Shown here: one piece after another, positions 54,486 to 63,715 of the stretch
Layout of the letters: the number at the start of each line of letters is the position of its first letter
How positions within the stretch are numbered: the first letter of the stretch is position 1
NCBI GenBank assembly: GCA_030537895.1
Contig: JAUNVA010000005.1
Span: 62,543 to 126,542 of the forward strand
DNA from: Bowdeniella nasicola
Lineage (GTDB): Bacteria; Actinomycetota; Actinomycetes; Actinomycetales; Actinomycetaceae
Length of the DNA: 64,000 nt
Reading direction: 5' to 3'
Translations under genes and position numbers: made by a program
The notes under the pieces: model-generated
Databases searched by the model: none
What the model was told of the DNA's origin: nothing
The model's input: only the letters and a program-made list of their open reading frames with translations

Positions 54486-56606
54486 ATGAAAGCGAGAGAT
54501 ATCCAGCACCTACGGACCCTCACCAGTCTTGACCTCCTGACGACCGGTGAGGTGATCGCTGCCGTCTCCTCACCCGACCTCGTGAGCGACCAGAACGTCT
54601 CGCTACTACGGGCTTTCGCTCCGGGGGCCGAGCCGGCTGGGCGCCTCGTGACCCGCGGCCCGCGCGATACCTCGGTGCGCGTGAGTCCGGATGGGCGCCT
54701 CATCGGATTTTTGCGCTCGGCGCCCAGTTCCGCACTTTCTGATGACGTCGAGGCTAGCTACGAGGTCGCCCCGCAGCTGCACCTCATGGATGCCCGCGGC
54801 GGTGAGGCATTCACGGTGACCGACCTGCCGCTCGGGGTACGCGATTTCGTGTGGTTGCCCGACTCGACGGGGCTCGTCGTCCAGGCGCCTGTGCCCGAGG
54901 CCGAACGCTACCGGGCGGACATCGGCGCGGCGCTCGAACCGCCGCGCCGCCTGCCGGCCACGCACGGGCGCCTGAACGGCCGCGGTTACGTCTACGACCG
55001 GCCGGACCACCTCTTCTTCGTGCCCGTGCCAGCGCTACACGAGGACCCCGCCTTCGAGGCCAGCGCCCGCGCTAGCGAGCGCGGCCTCAGCGCGCGCCCC
55101 CTTGGCCAGGCCACACGTATGACCGAGGGGCCGGCGGCATTCACCCTTCTCGACATCACCGCTGATGACCGATACGCGCTCGCGCTCTCCCGCCAGCACG
55201 AGGGCTGGGAGCAGGACCTGCGTGAGGATCTGTTCGCCGTTCCGCTCAAGGATTTCGGCGACGGCCTCGACGAGCCGACCCGTCTGACGGGGGCGCCGGA
55301 CCGATCGGGGCCCGCATATGGAATCGAGGACGCGTGCATGAGTGCCGACGGCGCGCTGTGGCTTCTCGCGAGCCCCCTCGGGCAGGACGGCCTCGACTTC
55401 GTCGCCGCCCCCTGTTCGGTGTATCGCGTCGGACCCGAGCGGGCCCACGCCCTGCTCGCGGGGCAGGACGCGCCACTCTTTGCATGCGAGGACACCACGC
55501 CCTCGCCCCTGACCGATGGGCGAGTCGAGGTGATCGCTCCACTGGTCGCCCACGAGACCCCGGGTGGTTCCGCGGTGATATTCGGCGTGGCCGAACGTGG
55601 CGCGGTGCGCTGCGCGGCACTCTCGCCGGACGGCGACCTGACCTTCTACACACCCGGAACCGCGGTCGCGACCGCCTGGAGCGCTCGCGGCGGTCAGCTC
55701 GCCGTCGCATTGGCTGACGCCACCTCAGCGGGCGACGTATGGTGCGTCAGGGAGGGCGAAGCCGAGCGCCTATCCGACCTCTCGGTTGGGCTGCGCCGCT
55801 CCGGACTCATCCGCCCGATCGAGCGCGTGTATTCGGGCCCCACTTCCGCGCGGGACTGCACCCCCTACCCCGTACACGGATGGGTGCTCCTGCCGGAGCG
55901 GGGCGGCCCGCACCCGGTGCTGCTCATGATCCACGGCGGGCCGCATTCCGCCTACACGCCCGCTGTTTTCGACGAGGCGCAGGTCCTCGCCGAGGCCGGC
56001 TACGCCGTCGTCATGTGCAATCCGCGCGGCTCTGCGGGCTATGGCAGCGCCCACGGACGCGCGGTGAAGGAGGCGTTGGGGACCGTCGATATGAGTGACG
56101 TCCTCGCCTTCCTATCCGGAGCACTCGAGGAGTTCGAGGATCTCGATGCGGCCCGGCTGGGGGTGATGGGCGGCTCGTATGGCGGCTACCTCACGGCCTT
56201 CATCATCGGCCACGACCATCGCTTCAGCGCCGCCATTGTGGAGCGCGGCTACCTCGATCCGACGACGTTCGTGGGCCCGTCAGACATCGGCTGGTTCTTC
56301 TCTGAGCAGTACGTCGGCACCGACCCTCAGGCCGTCGCGCGGCAATCCCCGATGACGTACCTCGACGAGGTACGCACCCCCGTGCTGGTCGTGCACTCGG
56401 AAGAGGATCTGCGCTGTCCGCTGGATCAGGCCCTGCGCTACTACGTGGAGCTCCGTCAGCGCGGGGCGATAGCCGAGGCGCTCATCTTCCCCGGTGAAAA
56501 CCACGAGCTCTCCCGTTCGGGCAGCCCGCTGCACCGACTCGACCGTTTCGAGGCGATCCTCGAGTGGTGGGCGCGCTACCTTCCGGTGGGCCTCGAGGGG
56601 CCCTAG
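54486..56606 (+). CDS. S9-family prolyl oligopeptidase / acylaminoacyl-peptidase-like
   Basis: A 706-residue peptidase. An N-terminal seven-bladed propeller (about 1-430, with repeated DGRLIGFLRS-like blades) is followed by an alpha/beta-hydrolase domain carrying VLLMIHGGPHSAYTP, nucleophile Ser564 in GGSYGGY, Asp641 in HSEEDLRCP and His673 in ENHEL. It cleaves oligopeptides or acylated peptides. Leaderless by the TAATGT spacing. It converges on the M20 gene with overlapping stops. Confidence 0.92.
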   Translation: MKARDIQHLRTLTSLDLLTTGEVIAAVSSPDLVSDQNVSLLRAFAPGAEPAGRLVTRGPRDTSVRVSPDGRLIGFLRSAPSSALSDDVEASYEVAPQLHLMDARGGEAFTVTDLPLGVRDFVWLPDSTGLVVQAPVPEAERYRADIGAALEPPRRLPATHGRLNGRGYVYDRPDHLFFVPVPALHEDPAFEASARASERGLSARPLGQATRMTEGPAAFTLLDITADDRYALALSRQHEGWEQDLREDLFAVPLKDFGDGLDEPTRLTGAPDRSGPAYGIEDACMSADGALWLLASPLGQDGLDFVAAPCSVYRVGPERAHALLAGQDAPLFACEDTTPSPLTDGRVEVIAPLVAHETPGGSAVIFGVAERGAVRCAALSPDGDLTFYTPGTAVATAWSARGGQLAVALADATSAGDVWCVREGEAERLSDLSVGLRRSGLIRPIERVYSGPTSARDCTPYPVHGWVLLPERGGPHPVLLMIHGGPHSAYTPAVFDEAQVLAEAGYAVVMCNPRGSAGYGSAHGRAVKEALGTVDMSDVLAFLSGALEEFEDLDAARLGVMGGSYGGYLTAFIIGHDHRFSAAIVERGYLDPTTFVGPSDIGWFFSEQYVGTDPQAVARQSPMTYLDEVRTPVLVVHSEEDLRCPLDQALRYYVELRQRGAIAEALIFPGENHELSRSGSPLHRLDRFEAILEWWARYLPVGLEGP

Positions 56607-57946
56607 AGGAGCGCCTCGAGGTCCTCGGTGGGGACCCCGCCCGCGTCCTCGAACTCCTGGCGTACGGCAGCCAGCAGGTCGGCGTCCTCGACGAGGTCTG
56701 CCGCGGTTCCTGCGAGCGCCCGAGCGGAGGCGGCCAACACCTCGTCCGCGCGCTCCTCGGCGGCGAAGTCGGCAAAGTGGGCCGTGTGCAGGGACACGCC
56801 CCCTGGCGCGATCGCGACCATCGGGTGGATCGAGGGGACGCGCACCGACACGTTGCCCATATCGGTGGAGCCCGCGCCGGACACGATCGTCTGCGGGCCC
56901 ATGATCTCCTGGCCCGCGGCCGAATAGTGGAGGGCGAAGCGTTCGGCCATGATGTCGTTGCTACGCACGGGCAGACACGGCGGCGTGTCATCCCAGCGCA
57001 CGGTCGCCTCACAGCCGGTTGCGTGCGCGGCCGCGACGATCACGGCTTCCACCCGGTCGGAGAGTTCGGTAAGCCCCGTCGTCGTCGCCGAGCGGACGTA
57101 CAGGTGCATCTTCGTGCGCTCCGGGATCACGTTCGGTGCGCTCCCGCCTTCCAGGATGACGGCGTGGATGCGGTCGGTGAACAGGAGCTGCTGGCGCAGC
57201 ATGGAGACGCCGTTGTAGACCTGCACGGCGGCATCGAGTGCGTTCAGCCCCATGAACGGGGAGGCGGAGGCGTGCGTCGATTGTCCGGTGAAGGTGACGT
57301 ACAGCTCGCGCAGGCCCAGATAGTCCGTCGTCGAGGTGCGAGACACCCCGGCGTAGGGGTGGACCATCATCGCGGCGTCGATGCCCTCGAGGGCACCGTG
57401 TTGGACCATGATCTCCTTGCCGGTGCCGTTCTCCTCTGCGGGGGTGCCGAGGAGCACGAGGCGCGCCCCGGCCTTCGCGACCGCGGGCGCGGCCACGAGA
57501 AAGGCACCGACCCCAGAGGCGCAAATGACGTTGTGCCCGCAGGCGTGCCCGATGCCCGGGAGGGCATCGTATTCCGCCATGATGGCGATGGTGGGGCCGT
57601 CCGCATCCTCATCCCCGGCCTCGCAACGAAGCGCCGTTTCGAGGCCGTGCACGCCGACGGTGGGCTCGTAACCGTGCCGGCGCAGTAGGTCGGCGACGGC
57701 TGCCACGGACTCGTATTCCTTGAAACCGAGTTCGGGGTTGTGAAACAGCTGGTGGGAGAGCTCCACGAGGTCGGTGCGCAGCTCGTCAATGCGGGCGTCG
57801 AGGGTCTCGCGTGTGGCGGGCGCCGCCCCGTCGTAGCTGTCCTGCCAGGTGATGGGGACGACGTCCTCCGACTGCAGGGCGAGGAACTCCCGGCCCGAGC
57901 GGGAGGGCTCGGCCAGGCGTTCCGACTCGACGGTGAACTCACGCAT
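56603..57946 (-). CDS. M20-family amidohydrolase/peptidase
   Basis: A 447-residue dinuclear-zinc hydrolase. IAIMAEYDALPGIGHACGHNVICA (metal Asp and His), LVLLGTPAEENGTGKEIMVQHG and GAGSTDMGNVSVRVPSIHPMVAI fit the AbgB/IAA-amino acid hydrolase branch (M20D). It cuts amide bonds of acylated amino acids. Its start overlaps the MFS stop by 8 bases and has AAAGGAG upstream, so the transporter and hydrolase form one operon. Confidence 0.88.
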   Translation of the reverse strand: MREFTVESERLAEPSRSGREFLALQSEDVVPITWQDSYDGAAPATRETLDARIDELRTDLVELSHQLFHNPELGFKEYESVAAVADLLRRHGYEPTVGVHGLETALRCEAGDEDADGPTIAIMAEYDALPGIGHACGHNVICASGVGAFLVAAPAVAKAGARLVLLGTPAEENGTGKEIMVQHGALEGIDAAMMVHPYAGVSRTSTTDYLGLRELYVTFTGQSTHASASPFMGLNALDAAVQVYNGVSMLRQQLLFTDRIHAVILEGGSAPNVIPERTKMHLYVRSATTTGLTELSDRVEAVIVAAAHATGCEATVRWDDTPPCLPVRSNDIMAERFALHYSAAGQEIMGPQTIVSGAGSTDMGNVSVRVPSIHPMVAIAPGGVSLHTAHFADFAAEERADEVLAASARALAGTAADLVEDADLLAAVRQEFEDAGGVPTEDLEALL

Positions 57947-59261
57947 CTGGATGCTCCTTTGCTTCGCGGGCGGCGATGTCGGCGTCGATCAGGTCTGCCT
58001 TCCGGTAGAAGAGCACCGACAGGGTCGAAATCAGTGACATGACGAGGAAGAGGGCCGCGACGGGCTCCCACCGGTTGCCCAGCGAGGTGTCGAGCCACTG
58101 GGCGAGGGCCGGTACAGACATCGAGATGATGCCGGCGAGCTGGTAGGCCAGGGAAATGCCGGACTGGCGGGTGGCGGCCTGAAACCAGCCCGAGACGTAG
58201 GTGCCGATGACCGCGTAGGCGATCGAGGAGGCGACCGTGCCGATGAACTGCCCGGCCCACAGGCCGGCAACGGTGCCGTGTTCGACGAGCCAGAGCATGG
58301 GGAAGGCGACCACCATGTGCAGCACGAGACCCACCAGGGTCACGAGCCGGGTCGACCAGCGGTCGGCGGCCCAGGCAGCCAGCGGTACGACGACGATGAT
58401 CGTGATCGAGACCATCATGCCGGACTGGGAGAGCTGGTGGTCGGTGAAGCCAAGGCGGGAGACGCCGCGCCCGTTCACGTAGGAGCTGATGATGTACAAG
58501 CCCGCGATCGTGATGAGGAACGCACCGGTGGCTTGCGCGACCGTGCGCCAGGAGGTGCGCATCAGTTCCACGACGGGGGCCGCGGCCTCCTCCTTCTCGA
58601 GCTGTTCCTCGACGGAGGCCTTGAAGATTGGGGATTCTTCGAGCTTGATTCGCAGGTAGATGCCGAGGATGCCGAGCAGACCCGCGAACAGGAAGGGGAT
58701 GCGCCAGGTCCACTCGAGCATGAGGTGGCTGATCGACGGCATGGTGAGCAGCGTGAACATGCCGGTGGATCCCAGCAAGCCGAGGCCGTTTCCGATCTGA
58801 GGGAAGGACCCGTAGATGGCGCGCAGACCCGGCGGGGCGGCCTCCACGGCGTAGAGGGTCGCACCGCCCCATTCGCCACCGACGGCGAGTGATTGGACAG
58901 ACCGCGCGATGAGCAGCAGCGCGATCGCGATCCACCCCACCTGATGGTAGGAGGGCAACAGCCCGATCGAGACGGTCGCGGCCGTCATCATGACGAGGGA
59001 GGCGATGAGCGCGCGTTTACGACCGATCCGGTCCCCGATATGCCCGAAGAGTACGGCGCCAAGCGGGCGTGTAATACCGGCAATCGCAAGCGTCACATAC
59101 GAGGAGAGGATTCCGGTTCCCGGGTCTAAGTGAGGAAAGAAAATCTGAGGAAAGACCACGGCAGCGGCGAAAATATAGATTCCGTAGTCGTACCACTCAA
59201 TTGCAGTGCCCAACAAGGTTGCACCCATGATTCGTGCGGGTCGCGCCTGCGTCGTGCTCAT
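57939..59261 (-). CDS. MFS transporter, metabolite:H+ symporter (MHS) family
   Basis: A 440-residue symporter. IMGATLLGTAIEWYDYGIYIFAAAVVFP and HIGDRIGRKRALIASLVMM are MHS-family signatures (ProP/ShiA-like), with GGEWGGATLYAVEAAP after TM4. It takes up a small metabolite with protons. ATG 59261 has GGAGGT upstream; the in-frame ATG at 59291 is not preferred. The gene is operonic with the M20 hydrolase and divergent from the dimethylargininase. Confidence 0.85.
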   Translation of the reverse strand: MSTTQARPARIMGATLLGTAIEWYDYGIYIFAAAVVFPQIFFPHLDPGTGILSSYVTLAIAGITRPLGAVLFGHIGDRIGRKRALIASLVMMTAATVSIGLLPSYHQVGWIAIALLLIARSVQSLAVGGEWGGATLYAVEAAPPGLRAIYGSFPQIGNGLGLLGSTGMFTLLTMPSISHLMLEWTWRIPFLFAGLLGILGIYLRIKLEESPIFKASVEEQLEKEEAAAPVVELMRTSWRTVAQATGAFLITIAGLYIISSYVNGRGVSRLGFTDHQLSQSGMMVSITIIVVVPLAAWAADRWSTRLVTLVGLVLHMVVAFPMLWLVEHGTVAGLWAGQFIGTVASSIAYAVIGTYVSGWFQAATRQSGISLAYQLAGIISMSVPALAQWLDTSLGNRWEPVAALFLVMSLISTLSVLFYRKADLIDADIAAREAKEHPDA

Positions 59262-59299
59262 CGTAACCTCCGTCGGTTGGAGCGCGTGCACTAAAGATA

Positions 59300-59311
59300 G
59301 TACAAACGTAC
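59300..59311. promoter_or_regulatory. Short palindromic operator candidate between divergent genes
   Basis: GTACAAACGTAC consists of two GTAC half-sites separated by 4 bp, in an AT-rich 132-bp spacer (59262-59393) that also carries possible -10 boxes for both directions. It could bind a regulator of both units. Confidence 0.35.
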
Positions 59312-59393
59312 CAATATGTGAAGGGTGTCTTTAGGTTCAGTTGAAATTGTCTCATTGATGTAAAAGAGAAGGAATAGGGAGGACAATAGCATC

Positions 59394-60173
59394 ATGGAAC
59401 GTTTTCATGCATTGATTCGCCGCCCCTCTCCGAAACTTGCCGATGGCATCGTGACCCATATCGAACGCAGCGAGGTCGACGCCGATCTCGCCATGCGGCA
59501 GTGGGAGAATTACGTCGCCGCCCTGCACTCTGCGGGGTGGACCACCCATGAGGTGGAGAAGATCGATTCGTGCCCCGATGGCGTCTTCGTGGAAGACACC
59601 ATGGTCGTATACGACGACGTCGCCGTCATCGCCCGCCCCGGCGCTGATGAACGCCGCCCCGAAGTTGAGGCGGCTGAGGCTAAGGTCCGTGAACTCGGCT
59701 ACCGCATTGAACATATCGAAGCCCCTGGCACCCTGGACGGTGGTGACGTCCTGAAGTTCGCAGGCACCGTCTGGGTGGGCCAGGGAGGCCGCACGAATGA
59801 GGAGGGCCTTCGCCAACTCGCCGCGTACCTGGAACCGCTCGGTGCGAAGGTTATCGGCGTGCCACTCACGAAGGTGTTGCACCTGAAGTCCGCCGTGACG
59901 GCCCTGCCCGACGGCACCGTCGTCGGCTATGAGCCCCTGGTTGACGACCCCGACGTGTGGGAGAACTTCCTCGCCGTTCCGGAAGAGTCGGGCAGCCACG
60001 TGGTACTCCTCGGTGACGACACGATTCTCATGGCCGCCGATGCCCCGAAGAGTGCCGAGCTCTTCCGGGAGCGCGGCTACCGCGTGATCGAGGTCGACAT
60101 CTCGGAGTTCATCAAGCTTGAGGGGTGCGTGACCTGTCTGTCGGTACGGCTGCGGGGGATGCCCGAAAGCTAG
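59394..60173 (+). CDS. ddaH: Dimethylargininase (DDAH)
   Basis: A 259-residue amidinotransferase-fold hydrolase. FHALIRRPSP, the FVEDT stretch (Glu67, Asp68), GTLDGGDVLKF, catalytic His163 in LHLKSAV and nucleophile Cys248 in GCVTCLSVRLRG match DDAH. It converts methylated arginine to citrulline and dimethylamine. ATG 59394 follows GGGAGGA. The divergent MHS transporter and M20 hydrolase may belong to the same catabolic locus; this is an inference. Confidence 0.88.
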   Translation: MERFHALIRRPSPKLADGIVTHIERSEVDADLAMRQWENYVAALHSAGWTTHEVEKIDSCPDGVFVEDTMVVYDDVAVIARPGADERRPEVEAAEAKVRELGYRIEHIEAPGTLDGGDVLKFAGTVWVGQGGRTNEEGLRQLAAYLEPLGAKVIGVPLTKVLHLKSAVTALPDGTVVGYEPLVDDPDVWENFLAVPEESGSHVVLLGDDTILMAADAPKSAELFRERGYRVIEVDISEFIKLEGCVTCLSVRLRGMPES

Positions 60174-60188
60174 CGCCCTCCAGCGTTG

Positions 60189-60213
60189 GCGGCCGCCCGT
60201 TGCGGCCGCTTTT
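60189..60213 (+). terminator. Rho-independent terminator of ddaH
   Basis: GCGGCCGC occurs at 60189-60196 and 60202-60209; the sequence is self-complementary, so the two copies form an 8-bp stem with a 5-nt loop, followed by TTTT (60210-60213). It lies 16 nt after the ddaH stop. Confidence 0.8.
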
Positions 60214-60245
60214 CCGCCCAGGCCGCGCAGCGCGCGCCTGGGCGG
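60214..60245. terminator. Second hairpin, likely for the converging patatin gene
   Basis: CCGCCCAGGC (60214-60223) pairs with GCCTGGGCGG (60236-60245) across 12 nt, starting right after the ddaH terminator. It lies 32 nt past the patatin stop on the minus strand. Confidence 0.7.
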
Positions 60246-60276
60246 AGCTGTGCGTCCGGCCGGTGGTCAGCGCGCT

Positions 60277-61743
60277 CTAGTGTTCGCCGGCGGTCCGCTC
60301 CACGGGCACGTATTCGGGGCGGTGCCCCCACGCGAAGGCGCCGTCGGGCAGGTGGTCATCGGGCAGGGCTCGGGTGAGGTCGCGAACGGTACGGCGTAAC
60401 CGTTCAGGACTCTCGACCTGGGTGCTGACGCGGGCCTGCTCCACGATCCGCTGCACGGCACTCTCGGACTCTGGTCGGCGCCGTTGGGGGTCCTCCTGCG
60501 CCTCGATCGCCCACAGGAGACGTCGAATTTCGACAAGATGGCGGGCCAACCGCTGTTCCTGCTCGTCCGCTCCGGACACGACCTGGGCGGCTCGCAGGTA
60601 GCCGTAGTCGATGGCGAGAGCGATGAGTCCCGGCTCGACCGTCATGGCGTCGTGGATCTCGGTTTGCGGGTCGATCATGATGCCACCCTGGGCCCGGGCG
60701 CGCGCCCGTTCCTGATAGGCCAGCTCCTCGGGGGCGAGGGAGATGCCCGCCCGCATCATGGTCGAGACGATTGTCGAGCGCGCAAAGCTCGGGTCGTGCT
60801 GCACTCCGGCGGGGGCGGAGGAGATCACGTAGCAGCGGTCGACGGGCAGATGCTCAAAGACGATATCTGCCGGCAGATTCATCCGAACCCCACCGTCGAC
60901 GTAGTGCTCGTCGCCCAGACGCACGGGTGGGAAGATCCCCGGGATCGCACACGAGGCAGCAATCGCGTCGGTGAGATCGACGTCGACTCCGAGCGGGACG
61001 TCATCGCGGTCGCGCAAACGACCCTGCCCGTCGACGTAGCGAAGCTCGCCGCTTTCGAGGGAGACGACGGAAAAGCGGGACCGCACTCCCGAATGGGCGA
61101 CGAGGTCCGGGTCGAAGATCTCCTCGACAATCCGGTCCACGACCGGCCCGGGCGTGAAGACGGAGGAGGAGCGCAGCGCACCCTTGGCAATTGAATCAAA
61201 CCCTGAGCCGGGGCCCGCGAGGTTCCACAGGCCCGAGATCGTGGAGAAGGTCTGCGGCATCCCCGGAAGTGTCACGGTGAGCGGCTCGGCGGCGGGTTCC
61301 TTCGACCAGGGCCAGGTGAAGGAGGGGATCTCGATGGTGCGTGGGGTGCGCGAGGTGGCGTCCCCTCGTAACAGCTGCTGCCAGACCGGGGCTTGGTCTT
61401 GCAGGAGAGAGAACCAGGGGCGTTCGCGGAAGATCGCGGAGTTATCCCGCATGTCACGCCAGGCGCGAGTGAGCTCGGCGATGGCGCGGTGTTGTCCCGC
61501 GTTATCGGCACGTTGGGCGATGACGCCCCCGAGGATGGCGCCGGCCGAGGTGCCCGCGACGGTATCGAATGCGAGGCGCTCCTCGCCGAGGAGCCGTTCG
61601 AGGGCGCCGAGCTGGAAGGAGGCGCGCGCCCCGCCCCCGGCCAGCACGATGCCGACGCGCTCTCTCGGGGGCTGGGCCGGACGCGCAAGACGCCGACTCG
61701 CCGCTATGAGTCGGTCCCACGCTGAGGTCATGGGCTCCATCAT
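60277..61743 (-). CDS. Patatin-like phospholipase
   Basis: A 488-residue patatin-domain protein. The oxyanion stretch VLAGGGARASFQLG, nucleophile Ser66 in GTSAG and the catalytic Asp283 in YVDGG form the Ser/Asp dyad. It hydrolyses phospholipids. A C-terminal region (about 320-488) is mostly helical and charged, without a named domain. ATG 61743 (followed by ATG 61740) is the first start; no RBS stands out. It converges on ddaH through two terminators. Confidence 0.88.
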   Translation of the reverse strand: MMEPMTSAWDRLIAASRRLARPAQPPRERVGIVLAGGGARASFQLGALERLLGEERLAFDTVAGTSAGAILGGVIAQRADNAGQHRAIAELTRAWRDMRDNSAIFRERPWFSLLQDQAPVWQQLLRGDATSRTPRTIEIPSFTWPWSKEPAAEPLTVTLPGMPQTFSTISGLWNLAGPGSGFDSIAKGALRSSSVFTPGPVVDRIVEEIFDPDLVAHSGVRSRFSVVSLESGELRYVDGQGRLRDRDDVPLGVDVDLTDAIAASCAIPGIFPPVRLGDEHYVDGGVRMNLPADIVFEHLPVDRCYVISSAPAGVQHDPSFARSTIVSTMMRAGISLAPEELAYQERARARAQGGIMIDPQTEIHDAMTVEPGLIALAIDYGYLRAAQVVSGADEQEQRLARHLVEIRRLLWAIEAQEDPQRRRPESESAVQRIVEQARVSTQVESPERLRRTVRDLTRALPDDHLPDGAFAWGHRPEYVPVERTAGEH

Positions 61744-61836
61744 ACGTGTGCGGTGTCACCCGGTGGGGCGGTGGCGGAGTCCGTTTGTGGTTTGAACTTT
61801 GCGCAGCGTGAGAATCTGGACGTTGAGATCTGCAAA

Positions 61837-61876
61837 GGCCCAGCATCTGGCGGTTCCTCCCGCCAGATGCTGGGCC
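61837..61876 (-). terminator. Very strong hairpin terminator after putP
   Basis: GGCCCAGCATCTGGCGG (61837-61853) pairs perfectly over 17 bp with CCGCCAGATGCTGGGCC (61860-61876), with a 6-nt loop, 8 nt past the putP stop. A short TTT follows on the minus strand. Confidence 0.85.
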
Positions 61877-61884
61877 GCGAACCG

Positions 61885-63408
61885 CTAGACGGCGTGGGCG
61901 TCGTCTTGCTTGCCGACCTTCGAGAGGCGGACGGCCTCGTCAAACTCGGCCTGGATGCCGTCGTCGTGGGTGTAGGTCGCCTTGGAGACCAGCACCGCGA
62001 CGAGGAGCGCGAAGAGGAAGCCGGGCAGGATTTCGTACAGGTCGAAGATGGAGCCCGGACCGCCGCTGAGGAAGCGCCCCCAGATTCCGACGGTGAGCGA
62101 GCCGACGATCATACCTGCGAGAGCACCGTAGTTGGTGAGGCGACGCCAGTACAGGGCCAGCAGGATGATCGGGCCGAAGGAAGCTCCGAAGCCGGCCCAC
62201 GCGAAGCCGACGAGGTCGAGGATCGTGGAGTCGGGGTTCCATGCGAGCAGGGCCGCGAGGACTGCCACCACGAGAACGGCCACGCGCCCGTAGAGCACCA
62301 TCCGCTTCTCGGTCAGGGTACGCCCCGACTTCGAGAACACCTTGTAGATGTCTTCCACCAGGGCGGAGGAGGTGACGAGGAGCTGCGAGGAGATGGTGGA
62401 CATGATCGCCGCGAGCACGGCCGCGAGCAGGAAGCCGGAGATGACCGGGTGGAAGAGCACCTTGCCCATGGCAATGAAGACGGTCTCGGGGTCGGCCAAC
62501 TCCCGACCGGCGCCCGAGAAGTAACCGAGGCCGACGACAGCGACGAGCGCAGTGCCCACCACGGAGAAGATCATCCAGCCGATGCCGATGCGGCGACCCG
62601 CCTTCGCGTCGTGTGCGGTGCGCAGCGCCATGAACCGCACGATGATGTGTGGCTGGCCGAAGTAGCCCAGGCCCCAGGCCAGATTCGAGATGACGGCGAG
62701 GGCGGTGGTTCCCGCGAGGACGGAATAGATCGCCGGATTCGCGGCGTGTGCGGTGCGGAAGAGGTCTCCGGCACCGCCGTCAAACTCGATGATCGCGACG
62801 ATCGGGATCATGACGAGGGCGGTCACCATCATGCACGCCTGGACGAGGTCGGTCCACGAGACGGCAAGGAAACCACCAATCAGCGTGTAGAGCACGACGA
62901 TGCCGGCGACGAGGACCATACCGAGGTGGTATTCCATCCCGAAGGAGGAATCGAAGAACTTGCCGCCCGCAACCATGCCGGAAGAGACGTAGAAGGTGAA
63001 AAAGATGAAGATGATGATGCCGGAGACGATCCGCAGCAGGTGCGTGGTGTCGCGTAGGCGGTTGTCCAGGAAGGAGGGGACCGTAATCGAGTTCGAAGAC
63101 ACCTCGGTATAGGTACGCAGACGGGGCGCGACGAACACCCAGTTGAGGTAGGCGCCAATGGTGAGCCCCACGGCAATCCAGAACTCGACCAGGCCTGTCG
63201 CGTAGATCGCGCCGGGTAGGCCCATGAGTAGCCAGCCGGACATGTCCGAAGCACCCGCGGACAGCGCAGCGACGGCGGGGGGCAGGTTACGCCCCGCGAG
63301 CATGTAGTCGTCTAGATCATCGGTGCGCTGGTAAGCCCACAGGCCGATCATGATCATCGCGACGAAGTAGATGATCAGGGCTATGGCTTGCGCCGTACTC
63401 TCGTTCAT
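61885..63408 (-). CDS. putP: Sodium/proline symporter PutP
   Basis: A 507-residue sodium:solute symporter (TC 2.A.21) with 13 predicted helices. LDDYMLAGRNLPPAVAALSAGASDMSGWLLMGLPGAIYATGL is the classical PutP start, and NWVFVAPRLRTYTEVSSNSITVPSF and AILSTISSQLLVTSSALVEDIYK-type loops confirm it. It imports proline with Na+. The start is set at ATG 63408 (AAGG upstream); a further in-frame extension to 63513 is not conserved-looking. No proline catabolic gene is adjacent. Confidence 0.92.
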   Translation of the reverse strand: MNESTAQAIALIIYFVAMIMIGLWAYQRTDDLDDYMLAGRNLPPAVAALSAGASDMSGWLLMGLPGAIYATGLVEFWIAVGLTIGAYLNWVFVAPRLRTYTEVSSNSITVPSFLDNRLRDTTHLLRIVSGIIIFIFFTFYVSSGMVAGGKFFDSSFGMEYHLGMVLVAGIVVLYTLIGGFLAVSWTDLVQACMMVTALVMIPIVAIIEFDGGAGDLFRTAHAANPAIYSVLAGTTALAVISNLAWGLGYFGQPHIIVRFMALRTAHDAKAGRRIGIGWMIFSVVGTALVAVVGLGYFSGAGRELADPETVFIAMGKVLFHPVISGFLLAAVLAAIMSTISSQLLVTSSALVEDIYKVFSKSGRTLTEKRMVLYGRVAVLVVAVLAALLAWNPDSTILDLVGFAWAGFGASFGPIILLALYWRRLTNYGALAGMIVGSLTVGIWGRFLSGGPGSIFDLYEILPGFLFALLVAVLVSKATYTHDDGIQAEFDEAVRLSKVGKQDDAHAV

Positions 63409-63715
63409 GATGTGCCTTGCGTAATCGCGGATAGGCAGTCGGCCTGCCGCCCACGGCCTGGTGGTGCCGCGGCGGGGCGGCGTGTGGGGGCACGCCGATA
63501 CCGTCTCGCCCAACCTCGGGTGGATATTAGGGCTGAGCGTAGCCGCTAATGTGCGCTGTGTCGCCTAGAGGTTTCAGTCTCGAGACGCGGGTGGGCGCGT
63601 CCGCGCATGGCGGGCCAGCCCTCTGGCTGGGGGCATCAAGCGATCCGACCGGATTGTTCACGAGGGTCACTGTGGTGGCGGTGCGTTGGCAGGGGGGACG
63701 AGGCACAATCGGTGC
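63409..63715. other. Intergenic region between putP and the LLM oxidoreductase
   Basis: This 307-bp gap holds the promoter of putP on the minus strand and of the next gene on the plus strand. An AT-richer stretch lies near 63520-63550. Minor repeats are CCAGCC/GGCTGG (63615-63630) and the 10-bp palindrome GTCTCGAGAC (63577-63586). I see no ORF with coding character and no RNA gene. Confidence 0.6.

Noticed and set aside
59331..59349. IdeR-like TTAGGTTCAG before ddaH
   Set aside because: The second half of the palindrome is missing.
61753..63057. 434-codon plus-strand open frame opposite putP
   Set aside because: Asp/Glu/His-rich antisense peptide with no domain; putP on the other strand explains the sequence.
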